Assembly (NCBI RefSeq): GCF_037893015.1
Contig: NC_133658.1
Location: forward strand, 142,953,822-143,017,821
Direction: 5' to 3'
Length of the DNA: 64,000 bases
Source: Macrotis lagotis
Taxonomy: Eukaryota; Chordata; Mammalia; Peramelemorphia; Peramelidae
Both the position numbers and the translations under genes were made by a program. The first letter of the stretch is position 1. Each line of letters begins with the position of its first letter. Shown here in pieces: positions 34,465 through 46,290 of the stretch. Below the pieces are notes generated by a model. That model saw nothing but the letters and a program-made list of their open reading frames with translations, was not told the origin of the DNA and made no database searches.

Positions 34465-35830
34465 TAAAAAGTACTTAATATTTTTAAACCATGGATTCCT
34501 TTGGCAATCTGAAACTATATAAGATAATATTTTTGAATAGTAGAAGTAAATATTAAATTTTAGAAATTAATGAAAAGAAAGGTTTGATTTTTTCCTCATT
34601 CAAATCATTGAACTCTTAAAATCTACCCATATAACCTTTTGAGATTTGCAGTACTCAGATTAAAACACCACGGCCAAGATCTATGATTCTGCAAGCAAAC
34701 TACTTTGCTGTCTATACTCAGTCACCAGAATCCCAATTTTCAATCAGTGTCCTTTTGACCCTACCCAAAGAAATTAAGATAAACTAGCATGTTAAAAGTC
34801 CTCTCTTGATTCACATAGCCTGTTATTTTCCTTGTACAACTACCATAAATCAAGACCTATTTATTTTATTGTATTGAACAATCTGGGTTACCCATCAATC
34901 TACAGTGATCCTGGAGGAGAGATGTTTGGGTACATATAGTAAGCTACAGCAGAGAAATACACTTAATACAAAGCCCACAACTCTAATCTTTTTTCTCAAC
35001 TTGTACTTTAGGAAACTGGGAGTAGGAAAGGAAAGAAAGCGAGGAAAAGGAAACTTGAAAAGAGAGGAGGGGGAAATCTCTTGGGATATAGATGGACAAA
35101 AGAAAGAAAACTCATGAGAGCAGAAAATAAACAAATGTCAGCCAACAAAGATTTAGGGATATCTATTTTACATTTCTGTGTCTGCATACTGAAAGCTGAG
35201 ATTGGGTTCTCCTCACAGTCCAATAAAGGCTAGAATAGAGCCCCTGTCAATTGTTCCTTTATATTAAGCAAAAGCTACAGAAGGTCAGTATTCCTTTCTA
35301 GGACAGTCAAAATAGCTGAAGCAAGAAAATTAGGTTTTCAGAAGCCTCTCCGGGCCAATGTGCCTATCACTAAATGGAAGGAGGTATGATGATAGTTTTC
35401 ACAGGCTCGGGTGCTGAGTTACACTGATGCATTCTTTTTTCCATCCTCAAATTGTGACCAGTGAAGCCAGACTCATAGGTAATGTTAATTTAAAATTTCA
35501 TTCTCTAAGTTCTTTTGCCATAAGAGCTCCTTCAGAGACATCTGGACTGTTTTCCAACATTGTTAAGAACCTTTCTTAGTTATTACTACAAAAATTTCAC
35601 CTCCAATTTAAGGCACTTTCCTAATTGTCTGTTATTCTTGACCTCAAATGTATACTTAAAATATAACGCCACTATCAGTGCCACTTCTACCTTTCCATTT
35701 AGGATCAATACCCAAAAATCAATAAAACAAAAATTTATTTATTCAGCACCATACTGTAAGCCTACCAATTATGCTAGACACTATAGGGAAATATAAAGAC
35801 ACCTACAACTTCTGCATTTATTATGGGTAA
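34465..35830. other. Largely unique block
   Basis: No named repeat found. 35150-35560 has balanced composition and scattered CpGs (35349, 35406) and could be conserved intronic DNA. No exon was found. Confidence 0.35.
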
Positions 35831-35839
35831 GAAAAATAA

Positions 35840-35841
35840 TC

Positions 35842-35878
<37 letters not shown>

Positions 35879-35880
35879 AT
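35840..35880 (+). repeat. (TA)n microsatellite
   Basis: About 19 TA units with one TACA interruption. Confidence 0.93.
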
Positions 35881-36480
35881 GAAAAGGCAGAAACCTCAAT
35901 GTGATCTAGGAAAATATTATTATTCCATAAGGTAGTAAATAGGAGAAATTTCAAGAAATGTAGAAAGACAAATGAAATGATACAGAGCAAAGAAAGCAGA
36001 ACCAAGAAAACAAAATATTCAGTGACCACAGTAATGTAAATGGAAGTAACACTAAAAGACTTTCGAACTTAGAATAAATGTGATGACTGAACAAGGACCC
36101 ACGAAAACACATTTGTCTTTTCTCTATAGAAAGATTATCAGTCACAAATGTGCAATGCTCCACAATTAGTCGGATGTCACTGCAATGGTGGTTTGTTTTC
36201 CTTAATAGTCTTTCTTTCTTTCAGAGGTGGCTCGGTGATGCAGTGGATAGAGCACCAGCCCTGGAGTCAGGAGGACCTGAGTTCAAATCTGGTCACAGAC
36301 ACTTAATAATTACCTAGCTTTGTGGCCTTGGGCAAGCCACTTAACCCCATTGCCTTGCAAAAAAACCCTAAAAGAAATGTTCTTTCTTTGTTCCTAGAAA
36401 GAGTTAATAGGGAAGTCATGGTAGTTATTGGGAAGTGACAGTGGTGTAAAAAATATAAAGCATCAAAAAACCCAAAGAAA
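35881..36480 (+). mobile_element. Old L1 3' end, split by a SINE
   Basis: 'agcagaaccaagaaaacaaa', 'aatgtaaatggaagtaacac' and 'gtgcaatgctccacaat'-type segments match the end of ORF2 and 3'UTR of older marsupial L1s. A young SINE (36222-36375) interrupts it. Confidence 0.55.
36222..36375 (+). repeat. Young CORE-SINE
   Basis: 'gatgcagtggatagagcacc', 'ggagtcaggaggacctgagt', 'aataattacctagctttgtg'. An imperfect duplication of 'tctttcttt' lies on both sides. Confidence 0.93.
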
Positions 36481-36542
36481 ATTAAAAAGAAGGGGAGAGA
36501 ATGGGAGGAGATAGGAGGGGAGAAGAGTAAAGGAAAAGGAGT

Positions 36543-36627
36543 AGAAGGGAAGAAAAAGAAAAGAAAAAAGAAAAGAAAAGAAAAGAAAAGAAAAGAAAAG
36601 AAAAGAAAAGAAAAGAAAAGAAAAGAA
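36543..36627 (+). repeat. (AAAAG)n pentanucleotide repeat
   Basis: About 15 aaaag units, purine-only. Confidence 0.95.
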
Positions 36628-36761
36628 TTAGCGTCATGAGACATGAGTTCATATCCAAGCTTGAGTTTATAGAAAGTGTTGACTAACTTCTATGAATCTG
36701 TTTCTTCTTCCATAAAATAATGGTGGTAATGATATTTACATTTCCTCTCAGAAAGCTGTTG

Positions 36762-36948
36762 AAAAAAAATTATTGGTGGGGTGGCTAGGTGGCGTAGTGG
36801 ATAAAGCACAGGCCTCGGAGTCAGGAGTACCTGGGTTCAAATCTGGTCTCAGACACTTAATAATTACCTAGCTGTGTGGCCTTGGGCAAGCCACTTAACC
36901 CCATTTGCCTTGCAAAAACCTAAAAAAAAACAGAAAAAAAATTATTGG
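36762..36948 (+). repeat. Young CORE-SINE with 15-bp target-site duplication
   Basis: Body at 36777-36933, flanked by perfect aaaaaaaattattgg at 36762-36776 and 36934-36948. The head keeps 'ggtggcgtagtgg'. Confidence 0.95.
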
Positions 36949-36984
36949 GCAAACCATAATATTTTATATTAACATGAGTCTCCT

Positions 36985-37935
36985 CTCATATAGTCATAAC
37001 CATGGCAGTTCAAGTCCTTCTCACCTTACTTGGACTATTAAAATGCTCTTCTATTTGATCTCTCAGTCATAGTTCTCTCCCCATTTTAATTTGTCCTCCA
37101 CTCAGCTAAAAAATGAATTTTTGAAATTATAGGTCTCACTATATCTACCTCCTGCTTGAATATCAAATATATATATTTGTTTACCAATGATATATATATA
37201 TATATATATATATTTACCATTTAAAGATATTTCTAACCTAGCTTCTTCCTACATCTTCTACCTTACCTTACTCCCCTTCATGCACTTTTATTATCCAGGT
37301 ACACTGGGCTAATTTCAGTTCCTAGAATATGTCATTCCAACTCTCATCTCCATGCCTTGACAATAACTATCATCCGTGACTGAAACACTTCACCTCCCTT
37401 ACCTCTACTTCTTGATTTCCCTGTCTTCCTCAAGATTCAGATCACATGCAACTTTTTCTCGTTCCCACCAGAGGCTGGTGCCATTTTCAGATTGCCTTCC
37501 ATCTACTCACCATAAAATGTGCATGCACCCAATATTTTCATATTGTCTATACAACTATAAGGCATTTTTTTTCTTGAAGGCAGGGATCATTTTTTTTTCT
37601 TTTTTGTATGTTTGTGAGTTTTTTGGGGGAAGGGTCTTATTATATAGCACAATGTCTGAAATACTGTTGTTGTCAGTTGTTCAGTTATGTCTGATTTTTT
37701 ATGACCTCATGAACTATATTATTCATTAGTTTTTCTTTGCAAAGATACTGGAATGGTTTACCATTTCCTTCTCTAGTGGATTAAGACAAAAAGAGGTTAA
37801 GTGACTTGCCTAGGGTCAAATAGCTAATACATGTCTGAAGCCAGATCTGAATTCAGGGTTTCTTAACTCCAGATTCAGTGCTCTATCTACCAAGCCACCT
37901 AGATGCCTCCATATATTAAATGCTTAATAAATCTA
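36985..37935 (+). repeat. LINE-2 3' portion, split by a reverse CORE-SINE
   Basis: 'cttggactattaaaatgctc', 'atttctaacctagcttcttc', 'caggtacactgggctaattt', 'cttgaaggcagggatcattt' and 'agcacaatgtctgaaatact' run up to 37665. The terminal 'tattaaatgcttaataaatc' follows the SINE. A (TA)n run lies at 37189-37212. Confidence 0.75.
37666..37912 (-). repeat. CORE-SINE ('gccaag' tail type), inserted in L2
   Basis: Reverse copy: 'gttgttcagttatgtctgat', 'actggaatggtttaccattt', 'aagtgacttgcctagggtca' and 'ctctatctaccaagccacct'. Confidence 0.88.
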
Positions 37936-38074
37936 TAACTTGTTATTCATAAGACAAAGATGTCATTAGGAGTTGATTTAACTAGAGAAGTGGAATAGAT
38001 AGGAAAACTAGGTGGAGTCTTAAAAGCTAGGTAGAATTTGGATAAGCTGGGAAATTAGTTACTTGGACACAGAG

Positions 38075-38255
38075 AATGTTAGAGTGGATGGAATTATAAA
38101 AATCATGTAGTCTGACCCTTTCATTTTACAGATGAAGCAACTGATATCCCTCAAAGAGAGATGTGACTTACCCAACTAGTCATTTGCACAGGGCTATGAC
38201 TAGAATACAGACCTTTAAATCCCAGAGATCTCAAGTCTAATTCATTATCATCCCA
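38075..38255 (-). repeat. MIR-like fragment
   Basis: 'cattttacagatgaagcaac' and 'gtgacttacccaactagtca'. Confidence 0.6.
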
Positions 38256-38284
38256 TCTTACTTATTCTAACTTTTGTGTCTTTC

Positions 38285-38420
38285 TGATTAGCTCCTCCAT
38301 TAGATTGCAAACTCTTTGATAGTGGGAACTGTCTTTGGCCTTGTTTTATATTTTCAATACTCAGTATTGTGCCTGACATATAGTAGGCACATAATAAATA
38401 TTTATTGGTTGATAGTTCAT
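38285..38420 (+). repeat. LINE-2 3' end
   Basis: 'tagattgcaaactctttgat', 'gtgcctgacatatagtaggc' and 'acataataaatatttattgg'. Confidence 0.78.
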
Positions 38421-38424
38421 ATTT

Positions 38425-38865
38425 TCTTGCCCTTCCTGGAATAATATGTCCCCTCTTTCTTGGTCTTTCCAAATACTATCTATTCTTTAAACTCCCACAA
38501 TCTTTATATTCACAAAAATAATAATTCTTGACAACTTCAATCTTTACCAATTCTTCTTTTTCAGGAATCCTATACCATGTATATCAAATGTCATTCATCC
38601 TTATATTTGATTACATGCAACTACCTCTTACTATATAATTGTTACAGGTAAGTAGTCATTGCCTTCATATATAATTTGTGTTTTCTGTATGTTGAACACA
38701 TTGTAGGTATATGATAAATTGTTTTGTTCAATTGAACATTTGAGAAAAAATAGTTTTCATTTCTTGCAAAAAGCAAATTGGAATTACACAAAGAAAAAGA
38801 TACATACAAATCTTTGCATATAGAGTTTCCTTCACTAGAGATATACCCCAAGGAGACTGATGATC
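38425..38865. other. Unassigned, possibly decayed L2/L1
   Basis: No exon. Composition is like the flanking LINE sequence. Confidence 0.35.
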
Positions 38866-39186
38866 AAAAAAAGGTCACATATACAAGTAGGTCTTAACTA
38901 GTGTAAGTAGAAAATACTAAGAAGTGTACACATTATTAAAATTCACATTGCCCATTTCCATTGAAGTGGAACCAATTATGATATTTTAAATAATTATAAT
39001 TTTGAATATATATGACTACTGCATGGGATTCATTATTTGTACTAATCAGGACATAGCTTACAACCAAATATTTATCACAGTATTTTAGGTAATAGCAAAG
39101 AATTGGAAACGAAGTTGATGCTCATCAATTAAAGAATGTTTGAACAAATTCTGGTATACTTAGTATAAGAGATAATAAATATTAAT

Positions 39187-39365
39187 AGAGAAACATGGGG
39201 GGCAGCTACAGGGTTTAGTGAATTGAGCACCTCCCTGGAGTCAGTAAGACATGAGTTCAAATTCAGTCTCAGACACATAATAATTACCCAGCTGTGTGAC
39301 CTTGGGCAAGTCACTTTATCCCACTGCCCTATAAAAAACTAAAAAAAAGAAAAGAGAAACATGGG
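39187..39365 (+). repeat. CORE-SINE with 13-bp target-site duplication
   Basis: Perfect agagaaacatggg at 39187-39199 and 39353-39365. The body is more diverged than the other young-type copies. Confidence 0.9.
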
Positions 39366-39596
39366 AAGACTGATATATGATCTAACTCACGATGAAAGAA
39401 ATATAACCAGACAAAAATACACGATGAACACAAGTGGCAAGAATTACAGCCAAACATTTGAAATTAAATGTTGCAAGATTGTAATGATCAAGTGCATCCT
39501 TAAAGAAAAGAAAGCATTTTCACTCCACTCTTTTTGCAGAGGGAGTATAATAGCTATGGAATACAACATCTTGCTCATTATGCTGAATGATCTTTA

Positions 39597-39685
39597 AGGG
39601 AAAGATTGCTCTTTTTTGTTTTTCTAGTATGTAGCACAGTGCTTGACCCATAGTAGACACTTAATAAAAATTAACTGCATCTAAT
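39597..39685 (+). repeat. Short LINE-2 3' tail within L1 3'UTR
   Basis: 'gtatgtagcacagtgcttga' and 'catagtagacacttaataaa' match the L2 terminus. L1 3'UTR-like sequence lies on both sides. Confidence 0.6.
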
Positions 39686-40029
39686 ATTAAATTGTTTTGA
39701 TAGATTGGCTAGTGTTGTTGCACTGATTCCCCCACCCCTCTTTTGTTCATAGCTATCTAAGTTGCTCTTTGGTAGGGGTGCAGAGAGGAATACATTGGGA
39801 ATTGTAGATGAATTAAAAACAAAAGAAGAACAAAAATATGTTTTTTTAAAAAAACGAAAAAGATGTATTCTTTCTAAAGAGGTTTTACATTTCTATGCCT
39901 ATGTCTGCATATGCTAAAGCAAACAAATATGTAAAACATCCTTTATACTGCATTTTGGAAAACTCACATAATGGGAAATGGCTCTATCAAGTCAAATAAG
40001 AAATTATTTTTGATTTGGTTAAAAAAAAA

Positions 40030-40190
40030 AGTCATAGGAAGCTACCTATGTGTCATCCAGATTATAAGACTTACCCCCAGATCCCATAGCTAATAAAGGT
40101 CAGAAGAAATATTTGAATTGAGGTCTTCCTAACCCTAAATTCATCATGCTTCAAACTCATCAAGTCCATTGTACTAGATACCCTGGTTCT
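40030..40190 (-). repeat. MIR-like fragment
   Basis: 'gattataagacttaccccca' and 'aattgaggtcttcctaaccc'. Confidence 0.5.
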
Positions 40191-40229
40191 ATCAAGCCAA
40201 AATAAAAAACCAAACAAAACTGAAAAGTG

Positions 40230-40700
40230 CAAACTGGCTTCTGGATCCATATAGAGTCATGTGCTAAAGAATCAGTGACCGATCTCCCTCCCTATCTCCC
40301 CCCACAATGAACAGAGTGCTTGTTTGGATATCATGAAGATAATTTATGTTTAGCTCCATGGGGGAAAAGAGTAGTTTGCATGGTGTGGTCAAGTTTTAAG
40401 TTTTGAGGTGAGACAAAATGTTGCACTGTCTTAGTAAGGGAAGTATTCAAGCTTTGCCTAGTGCTCCTCCTTGGAATAGCTTAAATTGTTCTCACCTGTG
40501 TTTACTGAGAAATTATATAATGTACGGTTGATTTGCAACAGTGTTGATTGCAGAGCTTGCATGCTTCTAATGATATAACTATTGTCATTATTTCTATTTC
40601 CTCTTCTGTGTACCAATACATTCAGTAAACACTATTATATTTTCTACACAATTCTCTCCTCAGAAAGAGTTCAATGCAATGACAGTATCAATTGGAGATT
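40230..40700. other. Non-repetitive block, candidate conserved non-coding element
   Basis: No repeat signature, balanced composition and no frame. Contains 'ttgattgcagagcttgcatg' and other evenly mixed sequence. Regulatory function is only a possibility. Confidence 0.38.
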
Positions 40701-40724
40701 GAGGACAATCCAATCCAATAAACA

Positions 40725-41815
40725 TTTATTAAGAACCTAATATATCAATCAGTCAACAAGCCCTTACTAAGTGCTCTCTTTGTATGAGGATGAGCATACA
40801 AAGAAAAAAGTTATGTTTACTCAAGGAGCTTACATCACAAGGGGGGGGTGACAACACAAATATAACATAACATAACAAATGAATACTGGAGGAAAGGTTC
40901 CCTGGTTGAAGGGGGCAGTTGGGAAGGATAGGAAGCCAGCTTAGGTTTATTGAGGGAGGTTGGCAGTTGAGTTCTGAAGAAAAAGAAAAAGGATTCTAGG
41001 ATATGGAGATGAGAATAGTATATTTTATTTATTATTTATTTTTTATTTTTAGGTTTTTGCAAGGCAAATAGGGTTAAGTGGCTTGCCCAAGGCCACACAG
41101 CTAGGTAATTATTAAGTGTCTGAGACTGGATTTGAACCCAGGTACTCTTGACTCCAGGGCCAGTGCTTTATCCACTGCACCACCTAGCCACCCCCAAGAA
41201 TAGAGTATTTTAAACACAGGAGATAGATTATACAAAGACATAGATAATTTTGCGTGTAAAAGAGCAAATAAGAATTTATGTTTGAAGTGGGGAGTTAAGT
41301 CTAAGAAAACAAATTAGAAAGAAAAGGGTCAAATTATAAAAAATTTTACATACCAAGTAAAGGGGCTTTTATTTAATTGTAATGGTAATGGGGATCCACT
41401 GGAGCTTATAGATTGAGGGGTTATGATCAAACTGGCACTTGAGGAAAATAACTTGTGTGAAAGATGGAAAACTATCACAATAGAATACAGGTGAGAGATG
41501 ATGATGATGTCTTTATAAGTGAAGCAGAAAAAAAAGAAAGTCAAAAAAAAATAAATAAGTGAAGCCGAAGGACATAATGCAAGATATATTGTAGAAATAG
41601 AAATGATCAGATTTAACCTGCTAAGAATATGGGGTGAGGGAGAGAAATGGATAAGGACACCCTGCTGGCAATTAGAGATTTAAAATCAAACCAGTCAAAA
41701 CCAAATCTAACCAAACAAAAATAACATTGACCTTGCTTTCCCAATGACAATGATTGAAGTCTAAAGATGTTCAGTATCACAGGTGACTGGAGACTGTGTA
41801 ATAGGAAGTTCAGTT
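40725..41815 (+). repeat. Copy of the unnamed old repeat family (longest), with a SINE inside
   Basis: 'caatcagtcaacaagccctt', 'ggagcttacatcacaagggg', 'tacataccaagtaaaggggc', 'ggatccactggagcttatag' and 'gatcaaactggcacttgagg' set out the module order of the family. A reverse SINE lies at 41030-41195. Confidence 0.6.
41030..41195 (-). repeat. Young-type CORE-SINE
   Basis: Reverse copy: 'aggtttttgcaaggcaaata', 'ggcttgcccaaggccacaca', 'ccactgcaccacctagccac'. Imperfect 'gaatag(ag)tatttta' flanks it. Confidence 0.92.
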
Positions 41816-41819
41816 GAAG

Positions 41820-41982
41820 GAACTAAAGGTAAAGATGCTAAGCCTGAAGAAGAGAAGGCTTAGAGTATATAGAGTGGCTGCTGATCAAGTATTTGAAGGG
41901 CTGCCATGTAAAAAATGTATTGGTCTTAATCTGTCTGGCTCCACTTGATTAATTCAGGATCAATGGGTGGTACTTGCAGAAA
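41820..41982 (+). repeat. CR1/L3-like fragment, left half
   Basis: 'aagcctgaagaagagaaggc', 'tcaagtatttgaagggctgc' and 'caatgggtggtacttgcaga' match the 3' region of CR1/L3. The sequence that should follow appears 14 kb later at 56055. Confidence 0.72.
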
Positions 41983-43078
41983 CAACAGAAACACTTCTGG
42001 TCAGGATGGAACTGTTTTAAGTTCTCCTGGCTTTGCCTTAGAACTGTCATAAATCAAGTCTTTAAGAGATTTTGGAGCAACAGAACCCACAAAAGAACAG
42101 AGGGGAACATCTTCTAGCAAAATCTGTCATGGGAGGAAAATGCTTGTGCCCATGGCAGAGAGCAGAGACCCCAGTACACCAGTATCAGGGTGAGGCAGGG
42201 AACTAACCTTAGAACTATGGCAGTGGGAGCAAAAGTCTTTGCAGTGTTAGTGGTGGACTGAATTGAGAGAGCTCCAGCATGTAGACTGAGAGAAGTCCAG
42301 CGCAGATTCCCAGGACAACATTCAGTTAGCAGGGCTGAACTAGACAACCTGAACAGAGTCCCAGGGGCTCCCAGAGGAGCCCCCAGCATTCCTATAGGAA
42401 GACCTGCTTCTGAATATAAGCACAAAAACAGCCCCACAGATTCAAACCTTACCCCAAGGCCAGGGTATAAGCAGCAGGATTTCCCCAGTGCTGACTATCC
42501 AAAATGAGCCTCGGGCATTTCCAGCCCTTGATGGTTCAGCCCAGTTCAGCCCTCATGGATTGCATGAGAACAGGCCAGATCCAGACCCAGACCTAGGGAG
42601 TGGGCTGCTGATATCCCCAAATACAGACAATTCAGAGACAGCCTCTGACTTTCCAGATTGGTTAGTCCACTGAGTTCTGGAGTTCCTAACCCCAGTAAGC
42701 AAGGACTCTAGGTCTCAATATCAAAGTTCTGTAAACCAGGCTCTCTCCCAACACAAGACATTAGGGTAAAGACAATATAGCCCCCCCCCAAAAAAAAAGA
42801 CCGGTGTAAAGTAGATTCTATTGAATGCTACCTTGGAATAAGGATAGCTCAGAAAAGGACAGAAAGGGAACTATATGTGAAGCTTCAGAAGAAAATATGA
42901 CTTGGTCTCCAGCCCAGAAAGACATCTAAGAAGAAAGCAGAAAGGAGTTTAAAAATCAAATGGAAAACTTGGGAAAAGAAATTCAAGAGAAAATTAACAC
43001 CATGCAAGAGAAAAGTAACCTCTTACAACAAAAAAAAATGACAAAAGTAAACAAATTCTTTAAAAATACAATTAAACA

Positions 43079-43232
43079 GGGGTGGCTAAGTGACACAGTA
43101 GATAGAGCACTGGCCCTGGAGTCAGGAGTACCTGAGTTCAAATCTGGCCTAAGATATTTAATAATTACCTAGCTGTGTAGCCTTGGGCAAGCCACTTAAC
43201 CCCATTGACTTTCAAAAGCCTAAAAAAAAATA
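43079..43232 (+). repeat. CORE-SINE in outer L1 ORF1
   Basis: 'agagcactggccctggagtc', 'ttaataattacctagctgtg'. Flanks show a diverged duplication, aaaaatacaattaaaca and aaaaatacaactgaaca. Confidence 0.92.
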
Positions 43233-43494
43233 CAACTGAACAAATGCAAAAAGCTAATGATTCCCTCAAAAATACACAAATAAAAATTGGACAAATGGAA
43301 AAGTAAATGCAAAAGCTAAATGGAGAAAATTCCTTGTAGAAAAATAGAATGAAGTCTGTGGAAGTTAATGACTTTATGAGACATCTAAAATCTGTTAAAT
43401 AAAATGGAAAAATAGAAGAAAATAGCAAATTCCTCATTAATAAAACAATTGATCTGGAAAATAGCTCTAAAAGAAACAATTTAAGAATCTTTGG

Positions 43495-43652
43495 ACTGGG
43501 GCAGCTAGGTGGTGTAGTGGATAGAGCACTGGACCTGGGGTCAGGAGGACCAGAGTTCAAATATGGTCTCAGACACATAAAAATTACCTGACTGTGTGAC
43601 CTTGAGCAAGTCACTTAACCCCATTGCCTTGCAAAAACTAAATAGAAAAAAT
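43495..43652 (+). repeat. CORE-SINE in outer L1 ORF1
   Basis: 'gcagctaggtggtgtagtgg', 'ccagagttcaaatatggtct'. Flanks 'atctttggact' and 'atcataggact' look like an aged target-site duplication. Confidence 0.92.
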
Positions 43653-44909
43653 CATAGGACTCCTTAAAAACCTCAAAACAGGGTCTAGATCAATATTCAG
43701 GATATAGTTAAAGAGTACTGCCCTGCTATCCTAGAAGCAGACAAAATAATCATTGAAAGTATCCATCAATCCCTTCCTGAAAGGGATCCCAAAATGAAAA
43801 CACCAAGGAATACTTTGACCAAAATCCAAAATTATCAGATCAAGGAGACAATTTGTAAATACTGAGAAAGTAGCAATTCAAATACCAAACTGCCACAGCC
43901 ATAATTACACAGGACCAGTATGTATCAACATTTAAGGGATCAGATGGCCTGGAATATGGTATTTTGGAGAGCAAGGGATCTTGGACTACAACCAAGAATC
44001 CAGAAAAACTGATCCTTGTCTTTCAGAGGGAAAGACAGACATTTAATAAAATAGGTGACTTTCATAATTTCCTGATGAAAAGACCAGAGTTGGGCAGAAA
44101 ATTTGAACTTTAAATAATAAGCTAAAAAGACACATGAAAAGGTCAACAACAGAAAAGAAAAAAAAAAAACCCTGTTATTCATTAAGATTAAACTAGTTCA
44201 ATATTATTGGACAATTTTCATAACTCTTGAGAATTGTAACTGTATTATAAGGGAATATTCTTAGACTAAAGGTATGAACATTAATGGTATGTCTATGATT
44301 TTATATGTAATGATTTTTTAAAAATTATTTCATTAAAAAGGCGGAGGGGACTTCCAACCAAGATGGCAGGGAGAAGATAGGCACTGTGTTAAAGTCTCCT
44401 GATCTTCCCTCATATATAATATGAAACAAACCTCTTAACAGAAATCTGATCTACAAAACCCAGAAAGAGAAGCTAGGAGAACATCTACCTCAAGGTTTGT
44501 CTTCTAGGATCATGGGTGAGCCCAAGCACAGAGGGTGGAATCTCCCAGGAACACAGGACAGGGTGCCTGAGAGCCCGAAAACCTGAGAGTGGGACTAGCC
44601 TGATTTGACCACAGGGCCATGAACCAACTGGGGAGCAAAGGCATTGTTTGTGGCACTGACTGTCTGGAGCTTCCCAGCAGGGCTGGAGTGTGAGTTCCAG
44701 GGCAGGAGAGTTGCAGACCTCGATCCCTGGGCTCATCTGGTCTGGAGGATCTCAGAGCTCATACCTTCATTTCATCTGAAGCATTTTCCCAGAACAAACA
44801 AAATTACAACCCACCTCCACCTCAGGCTCAGGTGTAAGCAGCAGAGCTCCCTCAGCTGTGAATAAGGAGAGATTACCTAGCCCTGGAGCAAAGCCCACCA
44901 TTGTTCAAT

Positions 44910-45094
44910 GATAAAAGTATAGGGGCAGCTAGGTGGTGCAATGGATAGAACACAGGCCCTGAAGTCAGGAGTACCTCAGTTCAAATAAGGCCTCAGACAC
45001 TTAAGAATTACCTAGCTGTGTGGCCTTGAGCAAGCCACTTAACTCCACTGCCTTGCAAAAACTAAAAAAAAAAAAAAAAAAGATAAAAGTATAG
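44910..45094 (+). repeat. Young CORE-SINE in inner L1 5'UTR, 13-bp target-site duplication
   Basis: Perfect gataaaagtatag at 44910-44922 and 45082-45094. Full body with an A-rich tail of 18 As. Confidence 0.95.
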
Positions 45095-45318
45095 CCCACC
45101 ACTGATCAAAGACAAAAGTATTTAACAGCTTCAACCACCCCCTATAGACCAAGGGAGAGGGCCTCAAATCAAGGTCACAGACACTTCAGAGAAAGCAACC
45201 AGCACCTCCTACTGGCCAGCCCACTAGGAGTTACTAAACCCAGTGAGTAAAGCCTCTAGGGATCTCAACACCAAACCTCTGTAAACCAGTCCCTCCCCCA
45301 ACACAAGGTCTTAGGAAA

Positions 45319-46290
45319 ATGAAGAAATGCCCACTGGCATACATAGAAAGGTACATAGAAACATTCCTAGAAGGAAATGACCCTAACTCAAAGAGACCTG
45401 AAACCTCTGAGGAGAATATATTTGGTCTCCTGCACAGAAAGAGTTCCTTGAAGAAATCAGGAAGGAGTTTAAAAATCAAATGGAAAATTTGGGAGAGAAA
45501 ATTAACACTTTGCAACAAGAAAACAAATCCTTGGAAAATATAATTGGACAAATGCAAAAAGAAAATAATTCTTTCAAAACCTAAATTGGTCAAATGGCAA
45601 CCTCTTACAAAAATAGAATTGACCAATTTGAAAAGGAGTTCCAAAAGATAAATTAAGAAAATTCTTTTCAAAATAAAATAATTGAGTCTATGGAAACTAA
45701 TGATTTCATGAGACAGCAAGAGTCTGTTAAACAAAACCAAAATGAAGAAAATGTGAAATACCTCATCAGCAAAACCACTGACCTAGAGAATAGATTAAGA
45801 AGGGATAACTTGAGAATTATAGGTCTTCATGAAAATAATGAAGGGAAAAAAAGCCTGGAAATAATATTACAGGATTTAGGGATGGAAAACTGCCCTGATA
45901 TCATGGAACCAGAGGTCAAAATAGTTATTGAAAGAATACATCAATCCTGTCCTGAAAGAGAACCTAAAATGAAAACCACTAAGGAATGTTGTGGCCAAAT
46001 TCCAGAATGATCAGATAAAAGAGAAAATCCTGCAAGCAGTCAGAAAGAAATAATTTAGATACCAAGGAGCCACAATAAGGATTACACAGGACCTGGCTGC
46101 ATCAATATTAAGGTATCAAAGGGCCTGGAATGCAGCCAAGAATCCACTACTCAGCAAACTTTAGCCTTCTCTCCCAGGGGAAAAGATGGACATTTAATGA
46201 AACAGAAGACTTCCAACATTTCATGATGAAAAGACCAAAGCTAAATAGAAAATTTGGATGTCAAACAGGAGGCTCAAGAGAAATACGGAA
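45319..46290 (+). pseudogene. ORF1p pseudogene of the inner L1
   Basis: The ORF1p family is an RNA-binding chaperone of the L1 particle. The frame opens at 45319, shifts near 45440, and continues with coiled-coil sequence (EKINTLQQENKSLENIIGQM). Stops interrupt it near 45583 and 45654. A longer open part at 45690-46007 holds coiled coil and the RRM start (RLRRDNLRIIGLHENNEG) and an 'IVIERIHQS' motif. Beyond 46010 the C-terminal domain is broken. Confidence 0.82.

Larger units (their letters stand above)
38870..39845 (+). mobile_element. Old L1 3' end with two later insertions
   Basis: 'gtaatagcaaagaattggaa' and 'atgaaagaaatataaccaga' mark the C-terminal ORF2 region. 'gctctttggtaggggtgcag' and 'gaatacattgggaattgtag' mark the 3'UTR. 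A young SINE (39200-39352) and an L2 3' tail (about 39597-39685) interrupt it. Confidence 0.65.
42955..44115 (+). pseudogene. ORF1 remnant of the outer L1
   Basis: A coiled-coil-type start (NLGKEIQEKINTMQEKSNLL) is followed by stops and two SINE insertions. Past 43655 come RRM-like segments ('agtatccatcaatcccttcc', an 'ERIHQS'-type region) and a C-terminal piece at 43930-44110. No continuous frame. Confidence 0.7.

Noticed and set aside
42114..42437. 107-codon minus-strand frame with balanced composition
   Set aside because: Antisense of the outer L1 5'UTR. No conserved protein motif.
43165..43614. 149-codon minus-strand frame
   Set aside because: Antisense of two SINEs and broken L1 ORF1.
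45234..45740. 168-codon minus-strand frame
   Set aside because: Antisense to the ORF1 coiled coil of the inner L1, a known shadow effect of its composition.
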